DNA of 64,000 bases from Aneurinibacillus sp. Ricciae_BoGa-3 (GTDB lineage: Bacteria; Bacillota; Bacilli; Aneurinibacillales; Aneurinibacillaceae). A model generated the notes under the pieces. That model made no database searches. It was not told the origin of the DNA and saw nothing but the letters and a program-made list of their open reading frames with translations. A program made the position numbers and the translations under genes. The stretch spans positions 2,296,001 through 2,360,000 of the forward strand of contig NZ_CP116887.1 in NCBI RefSeq assembly GCF_028421645.1. Reading direction: 5' to 3'. Positions 34,043 through 43,072 of the stretch are shown piece after piece (within the stretch, counting starts at the first letter, position 1; each line of letters begins with the position of its first letter).

Positions 34043-34225
34043 CTAATTTTTAACAAGTTGTTTCGAACGTTCCTCTTTAAATTGATACGCTGGAATTCTC
34101 CAGCCATTCCCCAAATGATCAGCCAATATCCTGCCGTCATAAATCATTTCGATTACAACCTGCTGGCTTACCCCGATCTTCTTGGCCGTTTCTTCCACTG
34201 TTAAATCTTGTTCCTTTTCTTCCAT
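34043..34225 (-). CDS. Excisionase-type helix-turn-helix protein
   Basis: A 60-residue DNA-binding protein with a winged-helix MerR/Xis-like domain: LTVEETAKKIGVSQQVVIEMIYDGRI is the helix-turn-helix, and ADHLGNGWRIPAY is the wing. GGAGG lies 6 nt before the ATG. Such proteins are often plasmid or phage excisionases, but many Bacillales carry free-standing copies acting as small regulators. I see no integrase or attachment site nearby. It is convergent with one AI-2E gene and divergent from the other. Confidence 0.75.
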   Translation of the reverse strand: MEEKEQDLTVEETAKKIGVSQQVVIEMIYDGRILADHLGNGWRIPAYQFKEERSKQLVKN

Positions 34226-34513
34226 GGTGTTCCTCCAATTAGTAAATCGTTCAAAATCACTGCCAATTTAAAGGGACATCTCAATTGCCCATCGATTAGT
34301 CTACACCTTTTGCTTTGAAAGAAAAAGTAAAAATTTTGTGGAGCTGATTTGACAACTCTTACGTTATTTATATTCAAGGAACAACTCGTTCATCTCTATT
34401 CTCCAATTTTTCAAAAACAACTGATGCGTTCAATGTGTACGATAGAGCCGGTACGCTTAAATAAAACAAATTAGGGCTATACTAATAACCGTTAATGAAG
34501 AGGAGTAGAAGCA

Positions 34514-35695
34514 ATGAATAAAGAAATCACATCGATATTTAAGACATTAATAGAGCTCTACCGCCGTTATTTTTATCTTTTTGCCAGGCCGCTGGCGGTG
34601 CTACTTGCCTTTGTATTGTTCGTTAAAATTGTGGTGTATGTTGCGATAAACACGCTGCAGATCTTTCACGTGTTTCTGTGGCTTACGCTGCCGTTTCTCA
34701 TTGGGATGGGGATTTCAATGGCGCTTGAGCCGCTGAACAAGTATGTGCATGAGAAGTGGAGAATGCCCCGCGTGTTGGCCGTCACCCTAAATTTATTAAT
34801 GATGCTGCTTATTTTGTTTGGCATTATTTTTCTGCTTCTGTATGCTGCAGTCGTTCAGGCTGAAGCGATTACCGTGCATATTATCCGATACATAGAGTCG
34901 TTGTCTATCGAGAACTCACAGCGTTCACTATTGAATTTCTTTCAAAACAGTTTGATAGCCCGCTACATTAGCTTTGAACAGTTAAATAGCCTCATTACAC
35001 AATATCAGGATAATTTGATTGGCCTGCTTAACCGTGTAAAGGATACACTGGGAGCTTTGGGACGAAGAATCACCTCCTCTACCACGCACTTCTTTATCAA
35101 GGTTGTGCCTACTGTATTTGCCACGATGTTTATTGCCTTTTTTGCTTCCTTTTTCATAAGCAAAGACAAAAATAAAATTAACCGTCTGATTGTGGAATAT
35201 GTACCCACCAAATGGTACCGGTTATTAATCAGGCTTAAAGATGAAGTGGTGCGTAATGCCTTTAATTATATTAAAAGCCAGTTGATTCTCATTACTGTCT
35301 CTGGCATTTTTCTGTTGATCGGCTTTCTAATCGTGCGATCGCCGTATGCCATTGCTCTGGGATTAATCGGCGCCATTCTCAACCTTATTCCCATGGGTGC
35401 GCTGCTTATCATTCTGCCCATGGCGATTTACTATTTTGTGGTTGGCAATATGTTTGGCGTGTACACGGTTATTATTGCCTTTATTGTGTCGCTGGCGGTC
35501 AAGCATGTCATCGAACCGAAAGTTATGGGTGACACGCTCGGGTTTCATCCGCTGCTCCTGATTTTCGCTTTCTATGTGGGGGTGGAGTTGTTTGGAGGTA
35601 TTGGCATTATCGCAGGGCCTTTCCTGCTAATCTTTATTAAGATCCTCTTTGACATGGATATTATTCGGATAAAAAAGGCGCACGAGGTAGAATAA
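34514..35695 (+). CDS. AI-2E family transporter (YtvI-like)
   Basis: A 393-residue AI-2E/PerM-family protein with eight or more predicted helices. The C-terminal half has IGAILNLIPMGALLIILPMAIYY and VKHVIEPKVMGDTLGFHPLL, the family signatures. The N-terminal extension (about 20 residues longer than in the paralogue at 32920) and the FFISKDK motif resemble the YtvI sporulation-integral-membrane branch. AGAGGAG precedes the ATG. Substrate unknown. The 288 bp upstream show no other gene. Confidence 0.87.
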   Translation: MNKEITSIFKTLIELYRRYFYLFARPLAVLLAFVLFVKIVVYVAINTLQIFHVFLWLTLPFLIGMGISMALEPLNKYVHEKWRMPRVLAVTLNLLMMLLILFGIIFLLLYAAVVQAEAITVHIIRYIESLSIENSQRSLLNFFQNSLIARYISFEQLNSLITQYQDNLIGLLNRVKDTLGALGRRITSSTTHFFIKVVPTVFATMFIAFFASFFISKDKNKINRLIVEYVPTKWYRLLIRLKDEVVRNAFNYIKSQLILITVSGIFLLIGFLIVRSPYAIALGLIGAILNLIPMGALLIILPMAIYYFVVGNMFGVYTVIIAFIVSLAVKHVIEPKVMGDTLGFHPLLLIFAFYVGVELFGGIGIIAGPFLLIFIKILFDMDIIRIKKAHEVE

Positions 35696-35773
35696 AGACC
35701 GTTTATTTCCCCTTCCGTATCATGTATCATGGAACAATAGGTAAAAAAGCAATCAGGAGGAATCGGATAATAT

Positions 35774-37342
35774 ATGAGTCTTTTGATGGTTGAAGATCTG
35801 AGCCATAGTTTTGGTGACAGGACGTTGTTTAAAAATGTATCGTTTCGCCTGCTGCCCGGCGAGCACGTAGGACTCGTCGGTGCGAATGGGGTTGGTAAAT
35901 CTACATTGATGAATATCATAACAGGCCAAATTATCCGGGATAGTGGAAAAGTGGAGTGGACGCCCCGCGTACACTATGGCTATCTCGATCAACATACCGT
36001 TCTCACCCCGGGTAAAACCATCCGTGATGTACTGCGGGATGCATTTCTGCCTCTCTATAAAAGAGAGAAGGAAATGCTTGCGATTACTGATAAAATGGCT
36101 GACGCCTCCCCGGAGGAACTGGAGGTCATGCTGGAACAAATGGGTGAAATTCAAGAGCAGCTGGAAGTCTCCGGCTTCTATCTTTTGGATGTCAAAGTTG
36201 ATGAGATGGCCAATGGCCTCGGCCTTGATGCCATCGGCCTCGATCGCGATGTCGCGGCACTCAGCGGCGGGCAGCGAACGAAAGTACTGCTGGCCAAACT
36301 TCTTTTAGAGAAGCCTACTGTTTTGCTATTGGATGAGCCGACAAACTATTTGGACGCAGAGCACATTCAGTGGCTGACCACATATCTTAAAGAATATCCG
36401 CATGCTTTTATTTTAATTTCGCATGATACGGAATTTATGAATAATGTGGTGTCTGTTATTTACCATTTGGAATTTGCCAAGCTCACCCGCTACACTGCTG
36501 ACTATGAGAAATTCCTTGATATGGCTGAGATGAACAAAAACCAGCATATCAATGCCTATGAGAAACAAATGGAGCATATTAAAAAAACGGAAGACTTCAT
36601 TCAGCGTAATAAAGCGCGCTATTCCACCTCTGGCCGGGCCAAAAGCCGCCAGAAGCAACTGGATAACATGGAACGCATTGACCGGCCGGAAACAGCTGCC
36701 AAACCTACGTTCCAATTTCTAGAGTCCCGCGCCAGCGGGAAAACCGTTGTGGAAGCGAAAGGGTTGGAGATCGGTTATCAATCGCCTCTGCTTCCCAAAA
36801 TGGACATGATGATCGAGCGCGGCGAAAAAATTGCCATTGTGGGTTGTAACGGTGTGGGAAAATCTACGCTGCTCAAAACAATTATGGGCGCCATTCCGTC
36901 TCTGGGCGGAAAGCTGTATCAGGGTGATTTTCTTTATCCTGCCTACTTTGAACAGGAAGTAAAAGCCGGGAATGTTACCCCGATTGATGATGTATGGAAT
37001 GCGTTTCCTTCCATGAACCAGCATGAGGTAAGAGGCGCCCTGGCCCGCTGTGGACTTAAAAATGAACACATTAACCGGCCGCTTAGCATGCTCAGCGGGG
37101 GAGAGCAGGCTAAGGTCCGCCTGTGCAAGCTAATGATGCGTGAGAGCAACTGGATTTTATTCGACGAGCCGACCAACCACCTGGATGTGGCAGCCAAGGA
37201 CGAGTTAAAGCGCGCACTTAAAGAATATAAAGGCACCATTCTGCTTGTCTGCCATGAACCTGATTTCTATGAAGAATGGGTAACCCGCGTATGGAATGTA
37301 GAAGAATGGTCAATGCAGCAAAGCCGGGTATTACTTCCTTAG
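35774..37342 (+). CDS. ABC-F family ATPase (YkpA/YbiT-like)
   Basis: A 522-residue soluble protein with two ABC domains and no membrane segment, so a ribosome-acting ABC-F factor. Domain 1 has GANGVGKST near 36, LSGGQRTK and LLDEPTNYLD; the interdomain linker (about 240-310, Lys/Arg-rich, with ARYSTSGRAKSRQKQL) inserts toward the ribosomal P-site; domain 2 has GCNGVGKST, LSGGEQAK and LFDEPTNHLD. Both ATP sites look active. The long insertion near 80-130 fits the YkpA/YbiT group. AGGAGGAAT upstream. Possible roles are translation rescue or antibiotic protection; housekeeping is more likely. Confidence 0.9.
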   Translation: MSLLMVEDLSHSFGDRTLFKNVSFRLLPGEHVGLVGANGVGKSTLMNIITGQIIRDSGKVEWTPRVHYGYLDQHTVLTPGKTIRDVLRDAFLPLYKREKEMLAITDKMADASPEELEVMLEQMGEIQEQLEVSGFYLLDVKVDEMANGLGLDAIGLDRDVAALSGGQRTKVLLAKLLLEKPTVLLLDEPTNYLDAEHIQWLTTYLKEYPHAFILISHDTEFMNNVVSVIYHLEFAKLTRYTADYEKFLDMAEMNKNQHINAYEKQMEHIKKTEDFIQRNKARYSTSGRAKSRQKQLDNMERIDRPETAAKPTFQFLESRASGKTVVEAKGLEIGYQSPLLPKMDMMIERGEKIAIVGCNGVGKSTLLKTIMGAIPSLGGKLYQGDFLYPAYFEQEVKAGNVTPIDDVWNAFPSMNQHEVRGALARCGLKNEHINRPLSMLSGGEQAKVRLCKLMMRESNWILFDEPTNHLDVAAKDELKRALKEYKGTILLVCHEPDFYEEWVTRVWNVEEWSMQQSRVLLP

Positions 37343-37359
37343 CGCAGTGATACTGAATG

Positions 37360-37387
37360 AAACCCTTTCGTTTAGGGAGGGTTTTTT
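37360..37387 (+). terminator. Terminator of the ABC-F gene
   Basis: AACCC...GGGTT hairpin ending in six T residues. Confidence 0.7.
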
Positions 37388-37421
37388 AAACGGGGTTTAA
37401 CAAACGGGAGGAAAAATAGTG

Positions 37422-38030
37422 ATGGGTTCTGATATGTTAATTGGCATTATCCAGCACTACGGCTATGCTGCACTGTTTTTTTGTTTGTGGCTGGGAATAG
37501 TTGGAATGCCAATCCCTGATGAAGTGATCGTGATGACAGGCGGGTTTGTTGCTTCGTTGGGCCTCTTAAGCCCTGTCCCGGCGTTGTTGGTTACGTATTT
37601 AGGCGTAATCTCCGGATTATCTCTTGGTTACTTCTTGGGCCGAACCATTGGCGAACCTATATTGAACCGGCTAAGAAAGAAAAAGAATATTGGCAGGTAT
37701 ATTGAAATAGCCCAGTTCCTAACCGCAAAGTACGGGGCTTATTCCCTTGTTATCAGCTATTTTTTTCCTGTCGTAAGGCACATCGTTCCCTATTTAACGG
37801 GAATCGGGCGGCTGTCTTTCGCAAGATATGCGCTCTTTTCTTACAGCATTGGTTTTGTATGGACGCTCGTTTTTTTTGTACTCGGCCTTTATTTTGGAAA
37901 ATCCATCGATGCTATTGGGTCGGCTGTACATCGGTACGGTTTAATTGGACTTGCTGTTTTAATGGGCCTCGGTGCCATTTGTTTAGCCGTGAAAAAAATA
38001 AAGCAGGATTCCCAAGAAGGGTCACTGTAA
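37422..38030 (+). CDS. DedA-family membrane protein
   Basis: A DedA protein of about 202 residues, separate from the copy at 13204. Motifs are GIVGMPIPDEVIVMTGGF near 25, the re-entrant GVISGLSLGYFLG, and YFFPVVRHIVPYLTGIG near 120, which matches the R-x-x-x-P substrate path of the family. About five helices. The start is ATG 37422; an adjacent in-frame GTG is equally placed relative to GGAGG. It probably flips undecaprenyl phosphate or a phospholipid. Single gene. Confidence 0.87.
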   Translation: MGSDMLIGIIQHYGYAALFFCLWLGIVGMPIPDEVIVMTGGFVASLGLLSPVPALLVTYLGVISGLSLGYFLGRTIGEPILNRLRKKKNIGRYIEIAQFLTAKYGAYSLVISYFFPVVRHIVPYLTGIGRLSFARYALFSYSIGFVWTLVFFVLGLYFGKSIDAIGSAVHRYGLIGLAVLMGLGAICLAVKKIKQDSQEGSL

Positions 38031-38107
38031 CAGCAGCCACGCAAATGATTACCATAATAACATTATGTTAACTTATTACACGAATCGCAGCTACTAGCAA
38101 GTAAACA

Positions 38108-38156
38108 AAAAGGGAAGCCCTGGGTACACAAAACCATGTATCAGGGCTTCCCTTTT
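38108..38156. terminator. Bidirectional terminator between dedA and the permease operon
   Basis: A 15-bp perfect stem (AAAAGGGAAGCCCTG and its complement) with a 19-nt loop, between convergent genes. Confidence 0.88.
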
Positions 38157-38159
38157 CTA

Positions 38160-39500
38160 TTAAATGTCCAGCTCAGTAGGAGCGGTTTTCAATACTTTTT
38201 TCAGAACGGTAATGTAAACAGTTCCGATGACGATCCATATAAGCCCGGTAACTATAGCCTTCCTATCCATTCCATACATAACGTAAGCAATAACGGCAAA
38301 CCCGATAATGGGGAAAATAAGATGTTTCCACAAGTGCCTGGATTTGTTGCGAATAACATAATGGTTAATGACGGATAGATGGAGCAGCAAAAAGCCGGCA
38401 AGCGCGCCAAAGTTAACAATGTTCGTTAATACATCGATGCTATTTTGAAAGAACAGTCCGACAATAATAGAAATAATGGCAACAACCAGGGTGCTGACGT
38501 AAGGTGTCTTAAAAGTAGGGTGGATTTTCGCCAGTACAGCCGGAAGCTTTCGATCGCGCCCCATCGAAAATAGAATGCGGGAGATGGCTGCCTGGGCAGC
38601 AAGAGCGTTCGCTATTCCCCATGAGAATGCAGTTGCAAGTATCGTCGTATTCTTAAGCCATAAACCGCCTGCTTTTCCTGCGATAACATAGAATGCAGTA
38701 TCTAAGTTATCAAGTTTCATGCCACGTCCTAAATCGCTTGCGATCCAGGTTTGAATAACGAAAAGTGAGCCAACCACAAGCAGTGCAATAATGGTTGCTT
38801 TGCCAACGACTTTACTGCCGCCTTTTACTTCCTCCGACAGCGTAGAGATGCCGTCAAAGCCCAGAAAAGAGAGTACAGCGATTGAGACGGCGCTCATGAC
38901 AAGATTTAAACTGAAGAAATGGGAATCATACAGCGGTTTGATGGTAAACCCCTGGCCCGCTGTGCCAGTAGTCAATGCGATAATGCCGGCTGCAATAAAA
39001 ATAGCAAGGACAATAAATTCTGCAATCAGAATAATCTTATTTGCTTTTGCAGTAAATTCTACGCCTCTGACGTTAATGGCGGTGTTGATTGCAATGAAAA
39101 TCAGCAGCCATGCCCAGATAGGAATAGCCGGGTAAATCGCGGTAAGGGCAGCAGCGGAAATGAGATACAGCAGCGAAGGAACCAAAATGTAATCAAGGAG
39201 TATAGCCCAGCCCGCCAGGAAACCGACCGTATCACTGATTCCCCGTTGTGCGTAGGCGTATACAGAACCAGCCACCGGGAAGGCTTCCGACATTCTGGCG
39301 TAACTCATGGCTGTAAAAATCATGCCGCCCATGCCAATCACATAGGCAAGAGCCACCATTCCTTTAGAAGCATCTGAAACATAGCCGAACACGCCAAAAG
39401 GGGCGATCGGAACCATAAAAATCATACCGTAAATCAGCAAATCCCAGAACGTAAGGGCACGTTTTAACTCCTGTTTATAACCAAAATTCTCAACCGACAT
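38160..39500 (-). CDS. APC-family amino acid/amine permease
   Basis: A 446-residue permease with twelve predicted helices. The first helix has the APC unwound region (IYGMIFMVPIAPFGVFG), helix two PVAGSVYAYAQRG, and the later FLGFDGISTLSEEVKGG is typical of the YfnA/PuuP-like group. It is the last gene of the sigma-54-driven operon, 25 nt after the amidase gene. AGAGAGGTG precedes the ATG. Context suggests uptake of an amine, amide or amino acid handled by the two enzymes encoded upstream. Confidence 0.9.
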   Translation of the reverse strand: MSVENFGYKQELKRALTFWDLLIYGMIFMVPIAPFGVFGYVSDASKGMVALAYVIGMGGMIFTAMSYARMSEAFPVAGSVYAYAQRGISDTVGFLAGWAILLDYILVPSLLYLISAAALTAIYPAIPIWAWLLIFIAINTAINVRGVEFTAKANKIILIAEFIVLAIFIAAGIIALTTGTAGQGFTIKPLYDSHFFSLNLVMSAVSIAVLSFLGFDGISTLSEEVKGGSKVVGKATIIALLVVGSLFVIQTWIASDLGRGMKLDNLDTAFYVIAGKAGGLWLKNTTILATAFSWGIANALAAQAAISRILFSMGRDRKLPAVLAKIHPTFKTPYVSTLVVAIISIIVGLFFQNSIDVLTNIVNFGALAGFLLLHLSVINHYVIRNKSRHLWKHLIFPIIGFAVIAYVMYGMDRKAIVTGLIWIVIGTVYITVLKKVLKTAPTELDI

Positions 39501-39525
39501 TCTTACACCTCTCTCTTAACTATCT

Positions 39526-40422
39526 CTATAAACTAACCTTTAATTTTGAAAGAATAGATTTTGGCATTTCAAAACGAATGGTCTTCTTCGGGTCTACTAC
39601 CTGGCAGACCTGGATGTTGCCAACCAGGCTCATCAAGGCAATCGCTTCATGTTTGGATATGCCTGACTCCTGTTCAAGCAGGTTAACCATGTTGCGGGTG
39701 GCTGTGCTGGCAGCATCATCAAGCTGCACTTCGGAAGCCAGCGTATACACGTGTGTGTCTGTTTCAATCATCGGCAGTGGCCATTTCTTATCCTTGATCA
39801 CAGATAGTGTCACTGTGACTTCACCTGCTATCTCAGCCCCGCATACAGCCACCTCTCCATCACCCATTGCCGCATGCAGATCGCCAAGCGCAAACAGCGC
39901 ACCCGCAACATTAACAGGCAAGAAGAGAGTAGAACCTTCCTTAATAAGCTTGCAGTCCATATTTCCCCCGTGTAAATCCGGTGTACCGCAGGATATCGCT
40001 TCCCCGGCTGGGGCTGTTCCAATCACCCCGATCATCGGATTGAGCGGCACCTCAATCTCTTTGGAAAATTGGGCTTTGCCACCTTGGACAGGGATGATAC
40101 GGACGACATTTTCGCCAAGCTGATCCCCAATGACACCCATATTAGGACCGGTTACCATAACAGCCTGGCTGTTATGGTCAATCTTATCGATCCGGACTGC
40201 GAGGATATCGCCACGCTCTGCACCCTTCACGAATACCGGGCCGGTCGCCGGGTTAATGCGATTCCAGTCCAATTCACTAAAATGTGTATTAGCGGTCTTG
40301 ATTTGGTCCTCGAAACAATCGCACGTTTCAAAAACAACTTGGGAACCTGCCTCCACTGTGATAACTGGCTGATTGTCCTTTGACATTGCGTAAATGACAT
40401 GATCTTTCGATACACGATTCAT
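39526..40422 (-). CDS. Acetamidase/formamidase family enzyme
   Basis: A 298-residue FmdA/AmdA-family amidohydrolase. Family features are the YAMSKDNQPVITVEAGSQVVFETCDCFEDQ start, NPATGPVFVKGAERGD near 60, and LGDLHAAMGDGEVAVCGAEI near 190, which carries the Asp/His metal-site region. It hydrolyses short amides to acid plus ammonia. I start at MNRVSKD (40422), 7 nt behind AAGGAAGG; the two ATGs further upstream have no site. Second gene of the operon between the glutamine-synthetase-like ligase and the permease. Confidence 0.9.
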   Translation of the reverse strand: MNRVSKDHVIYAMSKDNQPVITVEAGSQVVFETCDCFEDQIKTANTHFSELDWNRINPATGPVFVKGAERGDILAVRIDKIDHNSQAVMVTGPNMGVIGDQLGENVVRIIPVQGGKAQFSKEIEVPLNPMIGVIGTAPAGEAISCGTPDLHGGNMDCKLIKEGSTLFLPVNVAGALFALGDLHAAMGDGEVAVCGAEIAGEVTVTLSVIKDKKWPLPMIETDTHVYTLASEVQLDDAASTATRNMVNLLEQESGISKHEAIALMSLVGNIQVCQVVDPKKTIRFEMPKSILSKLKVSL

Positions 40423-40473
40423 GTTGATTACCTTCCTTTTCATCATCTAGTTAAATTTTTTATGCACTACTTG

Positions 40474-41808
40474 TTAGAACAGGTCCATATATTCCGCTGT
40501 TTCCCAGTCTGTAACGTGACGGGAAAATCGCTCCCATTCAGCGGTGCGAAGTTTCAACGTATGTTCGACAAATTCGGATCCCATTAAATCGTGAAATAGC
40601 TCGTCCTGCCCCAGAGCTAGCAGAGCCTCACCGAGTGAACGCGGCAACTTACTTCCGGATTCATAGCCGCTTCTTTCTAGAGGGGCCGGTGGCTCAAGCT
40701 GCCTGCGAATGCCATCCAGGCCCGCAGCAAGGGTTGCCGCAAGCGTGAGATAAGGATTTGTATCGGCCCCAGGGAGGCGGTTTTCTATCCGCATGCCATT
40801 TCCGAGTATATGCGGGATGCGGATCATCGCTGTTCTGTTTTCATAGCCCCATGTTGCGGTTGTTGGGGCAAACGAGTAGGGCACAAGCCTTTTGTAGCTG
40901 TTTACAGTGGGATTTGACAGTGCACACAAGGCGGCAGCATGATGCAACTGGCCTGCAAGAAACCAGCGGCATATGTCTGACAGCCCATCAGGCTTGCTGT
41001 TGTCATAAAAAACATTTCCTTTATCCCGGTTGTAAAGGGACAGGTTCAAATGTGAACCACTGCCGCTCATGTCTGTAAACGGCTTGCTCATGAACGTCAC
41101 ACGAAGGCCTTTCTGCTGCAGAATTTCTCGGATGCTTGTCCGGTAGTAGAATGCCATATCCGCAATTTCAATGTCCCAAAATGGTTCATGAGTGATTTCA
41201 AACTGGCCCGAACCATATTCCGTGTTGGCTATCTGCGGACCTGCTCCCATTTCAGAAAGAGAGAGCATAGCGGCCGTGAAAATTTGCTGCACTTCTGCCT
41301 GCTTAAATTCGGAAAAAAGCTGGAGGCCTTCCCAGGCAGGCTCCGGGGGATTGGTTTTCCCTTGAAAGGCGTAAAATTCATATTCAAACGCCCCATATAC
41401 CTGAAATCCCATTTGTTTGATTTCATCAAGCACCCGCCGGAGAACATGTCGCGGCGCGACGGACACGGGGGAACCGTCTGTTTCATATACGTCGCCTATA
41501 ATGCGCGCAATTCCTGGAGCATAGGGGAGGATGCTGAATGTTTTAGGGTCAGGCTCAAACAGCCAGCTTGGATATCCTCCGTCAAATCCGCTTCCTAACT
41601 CAGGCCGTATTTTGGCTGAGGTATCCATAGAAAACAGGACAGAAGGATAAGAGGCTCCGCTTGCTAAAACAGTTTGCAGAAAATGGGCGCTGGAAATATT
41701 ACGTGAGCGGGAGATATTCGTATGATCCGGCAGGCACATTCTTATCGTATGAATATTGTTTTCGCGCAGCAGACGCTGAATGTACTGTTTCCATTCTTCT
41801 GCAGTCAA
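40474..41808 (-). CDS. Glutamine-synthetase-family ligase (probable gamma-glutamyl-amine synthetase)
   Basis: A 444-residue GS-family ligase. N-terminal beta-Grasp domain (about 1-110), then the catalytic domain with EYEFY near 150 (metal Glu pair), EYGSGQFEI near 205, GSGSHLNLSLY near 255 (metal His), NPTVNSYKRLVPY near 310 (glutamate and ATP loop), and RIENRLPGADTNPYLT near 350. It resembles PuuA/GlnT-type enzymes that ligate glutamate to amines more than housekeeping GlnA, and its neighbours are an amidase and a permease rather than glnR. First gene of the operon. The TTG start lies about 34 nt after the predicted sigma-54 transcription start. Confidence 0.85.
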   Translation of the reverse strand: MTAEEWKQYIQRLLRENNIHTIRMCLPDHTNISRSRNISSAHFLQTVLASGASYPSVLFSMDTSAKIRPELGSGFDGGYPSWLFEPDPKTFSILPYAPGIARIIGDVYETDGSPVSVAPRHVLRRVLDEIKQMGFQVYGAFEYEFYAFQGKTNPPEPAWEGLQLFSEFKQAEVQQIFTAAMLSLSEMGAGPQIANTEYGSGQFEITHEPFWDIEIADMAFYYRTSIREILQQKGLRVTFMSKPFTDMSGSGSHLNLSLYNRDKGNVFYDNSKPDGLSDICRWFLAGQLHHAAALCALSNPTVNSYKRLVPYSFAPTTATWGYENRTAMIRIPHILGNGMRIENRLPGADTNPYLTLAATLAAGLDGIRRQLEPPAPLERSGYESGSKLPRSLGEALLALGQDELFHDLMGSEFVEHTLKLRTAEWERFSRHVTDWETAEYMDLF

Positions 41809-41852
41809 TTAAATTCACTTCACTTTCTGTGGTATGTCGTTTTACTTCAATA

Positions 41853-41869
41853 TGCAAGAAGTGTGCCAA
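41853..41869 (-). promoter_or_regulatory. Sigma-54 promoter of the ligase-amidase-permease operon
   Basis: On the minus strand TTGGCAC-ACTTC-TTGCA matches the -24/-12 consensus TTGGCAC-N5-TTGCW at every defined base. Transcription should begin near 41842, about 34 nt before the ligase start. The divergent gene encodes a sigma-54 activator. Confidence 0.9.
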
Positions 41870-41940
41870 GAAATAAAATCAAAAAAATACGTAAATTATA
41901 AGCATTTAAACGATGGGTATCCAATTGAAGAAAGGATTGC

Positions 41941-41972
41941 GGTTCAAAAATGAACCAATCGATTTCAAATCG
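41941..41972. promoter_or_regulatory. Candidate enhancer (UAS) for the sigma-54 activator
   Basis: Two adjacent inverted repeats: GGTTCA-AAAA-TGAACC at 41941-41956 and CGATTT-C-AAATCG at 41960-41972. They lie 70-120 bp upstream of the sigma-54 promoter, the usual enhancer distance. A TATAAT follows at 41975 for the activator gene, so binding here could also repress the activator's own transcription. Confidence 0.6.
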
Positions 41973-42007
41973 GTTATAATGAAGCTAAAAAAAAGGAGGG
42001 GTAAACA

Positions 42008-42967
42008 GTGGAACCCTTTGTTTTTCGGAGTAAGAAAATGGAGTTGGTATTTAATCAGGCAAAAAGGGTGGCCGCTTTTCCTTCTACAGTTTTAATAGAA
42101 GGGGAGACCGGAGCAGGCAAGGAGGTTGTGGCTTCTTACATTCACGAACAAAGCCCGCGATCAAACATGCCCTTTATTAAAATCAACTGCGGGGCAATTC
42201 CGGAAACCCTGCTGGAGTCGGAATTGTTTGGTTATGAGAAAGGTGCGTTTACCGGAGCAAAGCGGGAGGGTAATCCCGGATTGTTCGAGCTGGCCGATAA
42301 GGGCACGCTGCTCCTGGATGAAGTGAGTGAGCTGCCAATGACGATGCAGGTTAAACTGTTACGCGTTCTACAGGAACGCGAAGTCAGGCGCGTTGGCGGC
42401 AGCTGGTCTAAATCGGTTGACGTGCGGATTTTAGCCAGCAGCAATCGAAATCTTAAAGAGGAGGTAGTTTCCGGGAGGTTTCGCAAGGATTTGTATTTCC
42501 GGCTTAAGGTCGCACATCTAAGCGTTCCCCCGCTTCGCGAACGGCCAGAAGACGTGTCAGGACTGCTGGCCTACTTTTTAGAAAAAGTTTGTACGGACTT
42601 TTCCTTCACCCGTCGCTTTTCTACTGAAGTATGGGAACAGCTGCTCCATTATTCATATCCAGGAAATGTAAGGGAGCTGCGAAATATTGTGGAGGGATTA
42701 TGTGTTTTAGCAGATGGTCAAGAGATCACCAGTGATCATGCTGCTCACTACCTGGAAGGTCTGGAAGGAACGGGCACACATCCAGCAACGCTCCAACAGT
42801 ATCTTGACCAAACAGAAGAGAGGGTTCTCAGAGAGGCCATGAGTAAACACAGAAGCATCCGGGACACCGCGCTCGCACTGGGAATAAGCCATACAACCCT
42901 GCTTAGAAAACTTCAAAAATACGCAATTTCATCCAAACACGGTACCGGACAAGCGGAGCAGGTCTAA
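42008..42967 (+). CDS. Sigma-54-dependent activator lacking a sensory domain
   Basis: A 319-residue bacterial enhancer-binding protein that is only a AAA+ domain plus DNA-binding domain. Walker A is GETGAGKE at 32-39, the sigma-54-contact loop GAFTGA at 79-84, Walker B LLLDEVSE near 97, the Arg-finger region FRKDLYFRL near 155, and a Fis-type helix-turn-helix in the last 50 residues (SIRDTALALGISHTTLLRKL). The GTG start has AAGGAGGGG 6 nt upstream, and no coding sequence for a PAS, GAF or receiver domain lies 5'. PspF-like regulators of this form are held in check by a separate protein. It faces away from the sigma-54 operon. Confidence 0.9.
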   Translation: MEPFVFRSKKMELVFNQAKRVAAFPSTVLIEGETGAGKEVVASYIHEQSPRSNMPFIKINCGAIPETLLESELFGYEKGAFTGAKREGNPGLFELADKGTLLLDEVSELPMTMQVKLLRVLQEREVRRVGGSWSKSVDVRILASSNRNLKEEVVSGRFRKDLYFRLKVAHLSVPPLRERPEDVSGLLAYFLEKVCTDFSFTRRFSTEVWEQLLHYSYPGNVRELRNIVEGLCVLADGQEITSDHAAHYLEGLEGTGTHPATLQQYLDQTEERVLREAMSKHRSIRDTALALGISHTTLLRKLQKYAISSKHGTGQAEQV

Positions 42968-43072
42968 TCACCCTTGCCATAATACTTGCGAAGGCAGTTT
43001 TGCCTCGTTGTAAATGGGGTAATACAAAATGACTTGGTTGACAACCCACTTTTTACACGAGGAGGAAACATC

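Noticed and set aside
34043..34225. Prophage or integrated element border
   Set aside because: An excisionase-like protein alone is weak evidence. There is no integrase, no direct att repeat that I can see, and flanking genes look like core chromosome.
41188..41598. A 136-codon plus-strand frame inside the ligase gene
   Set aside because: Antisense to a glutamine-synthetase-family gene with all motifs; no start signal.
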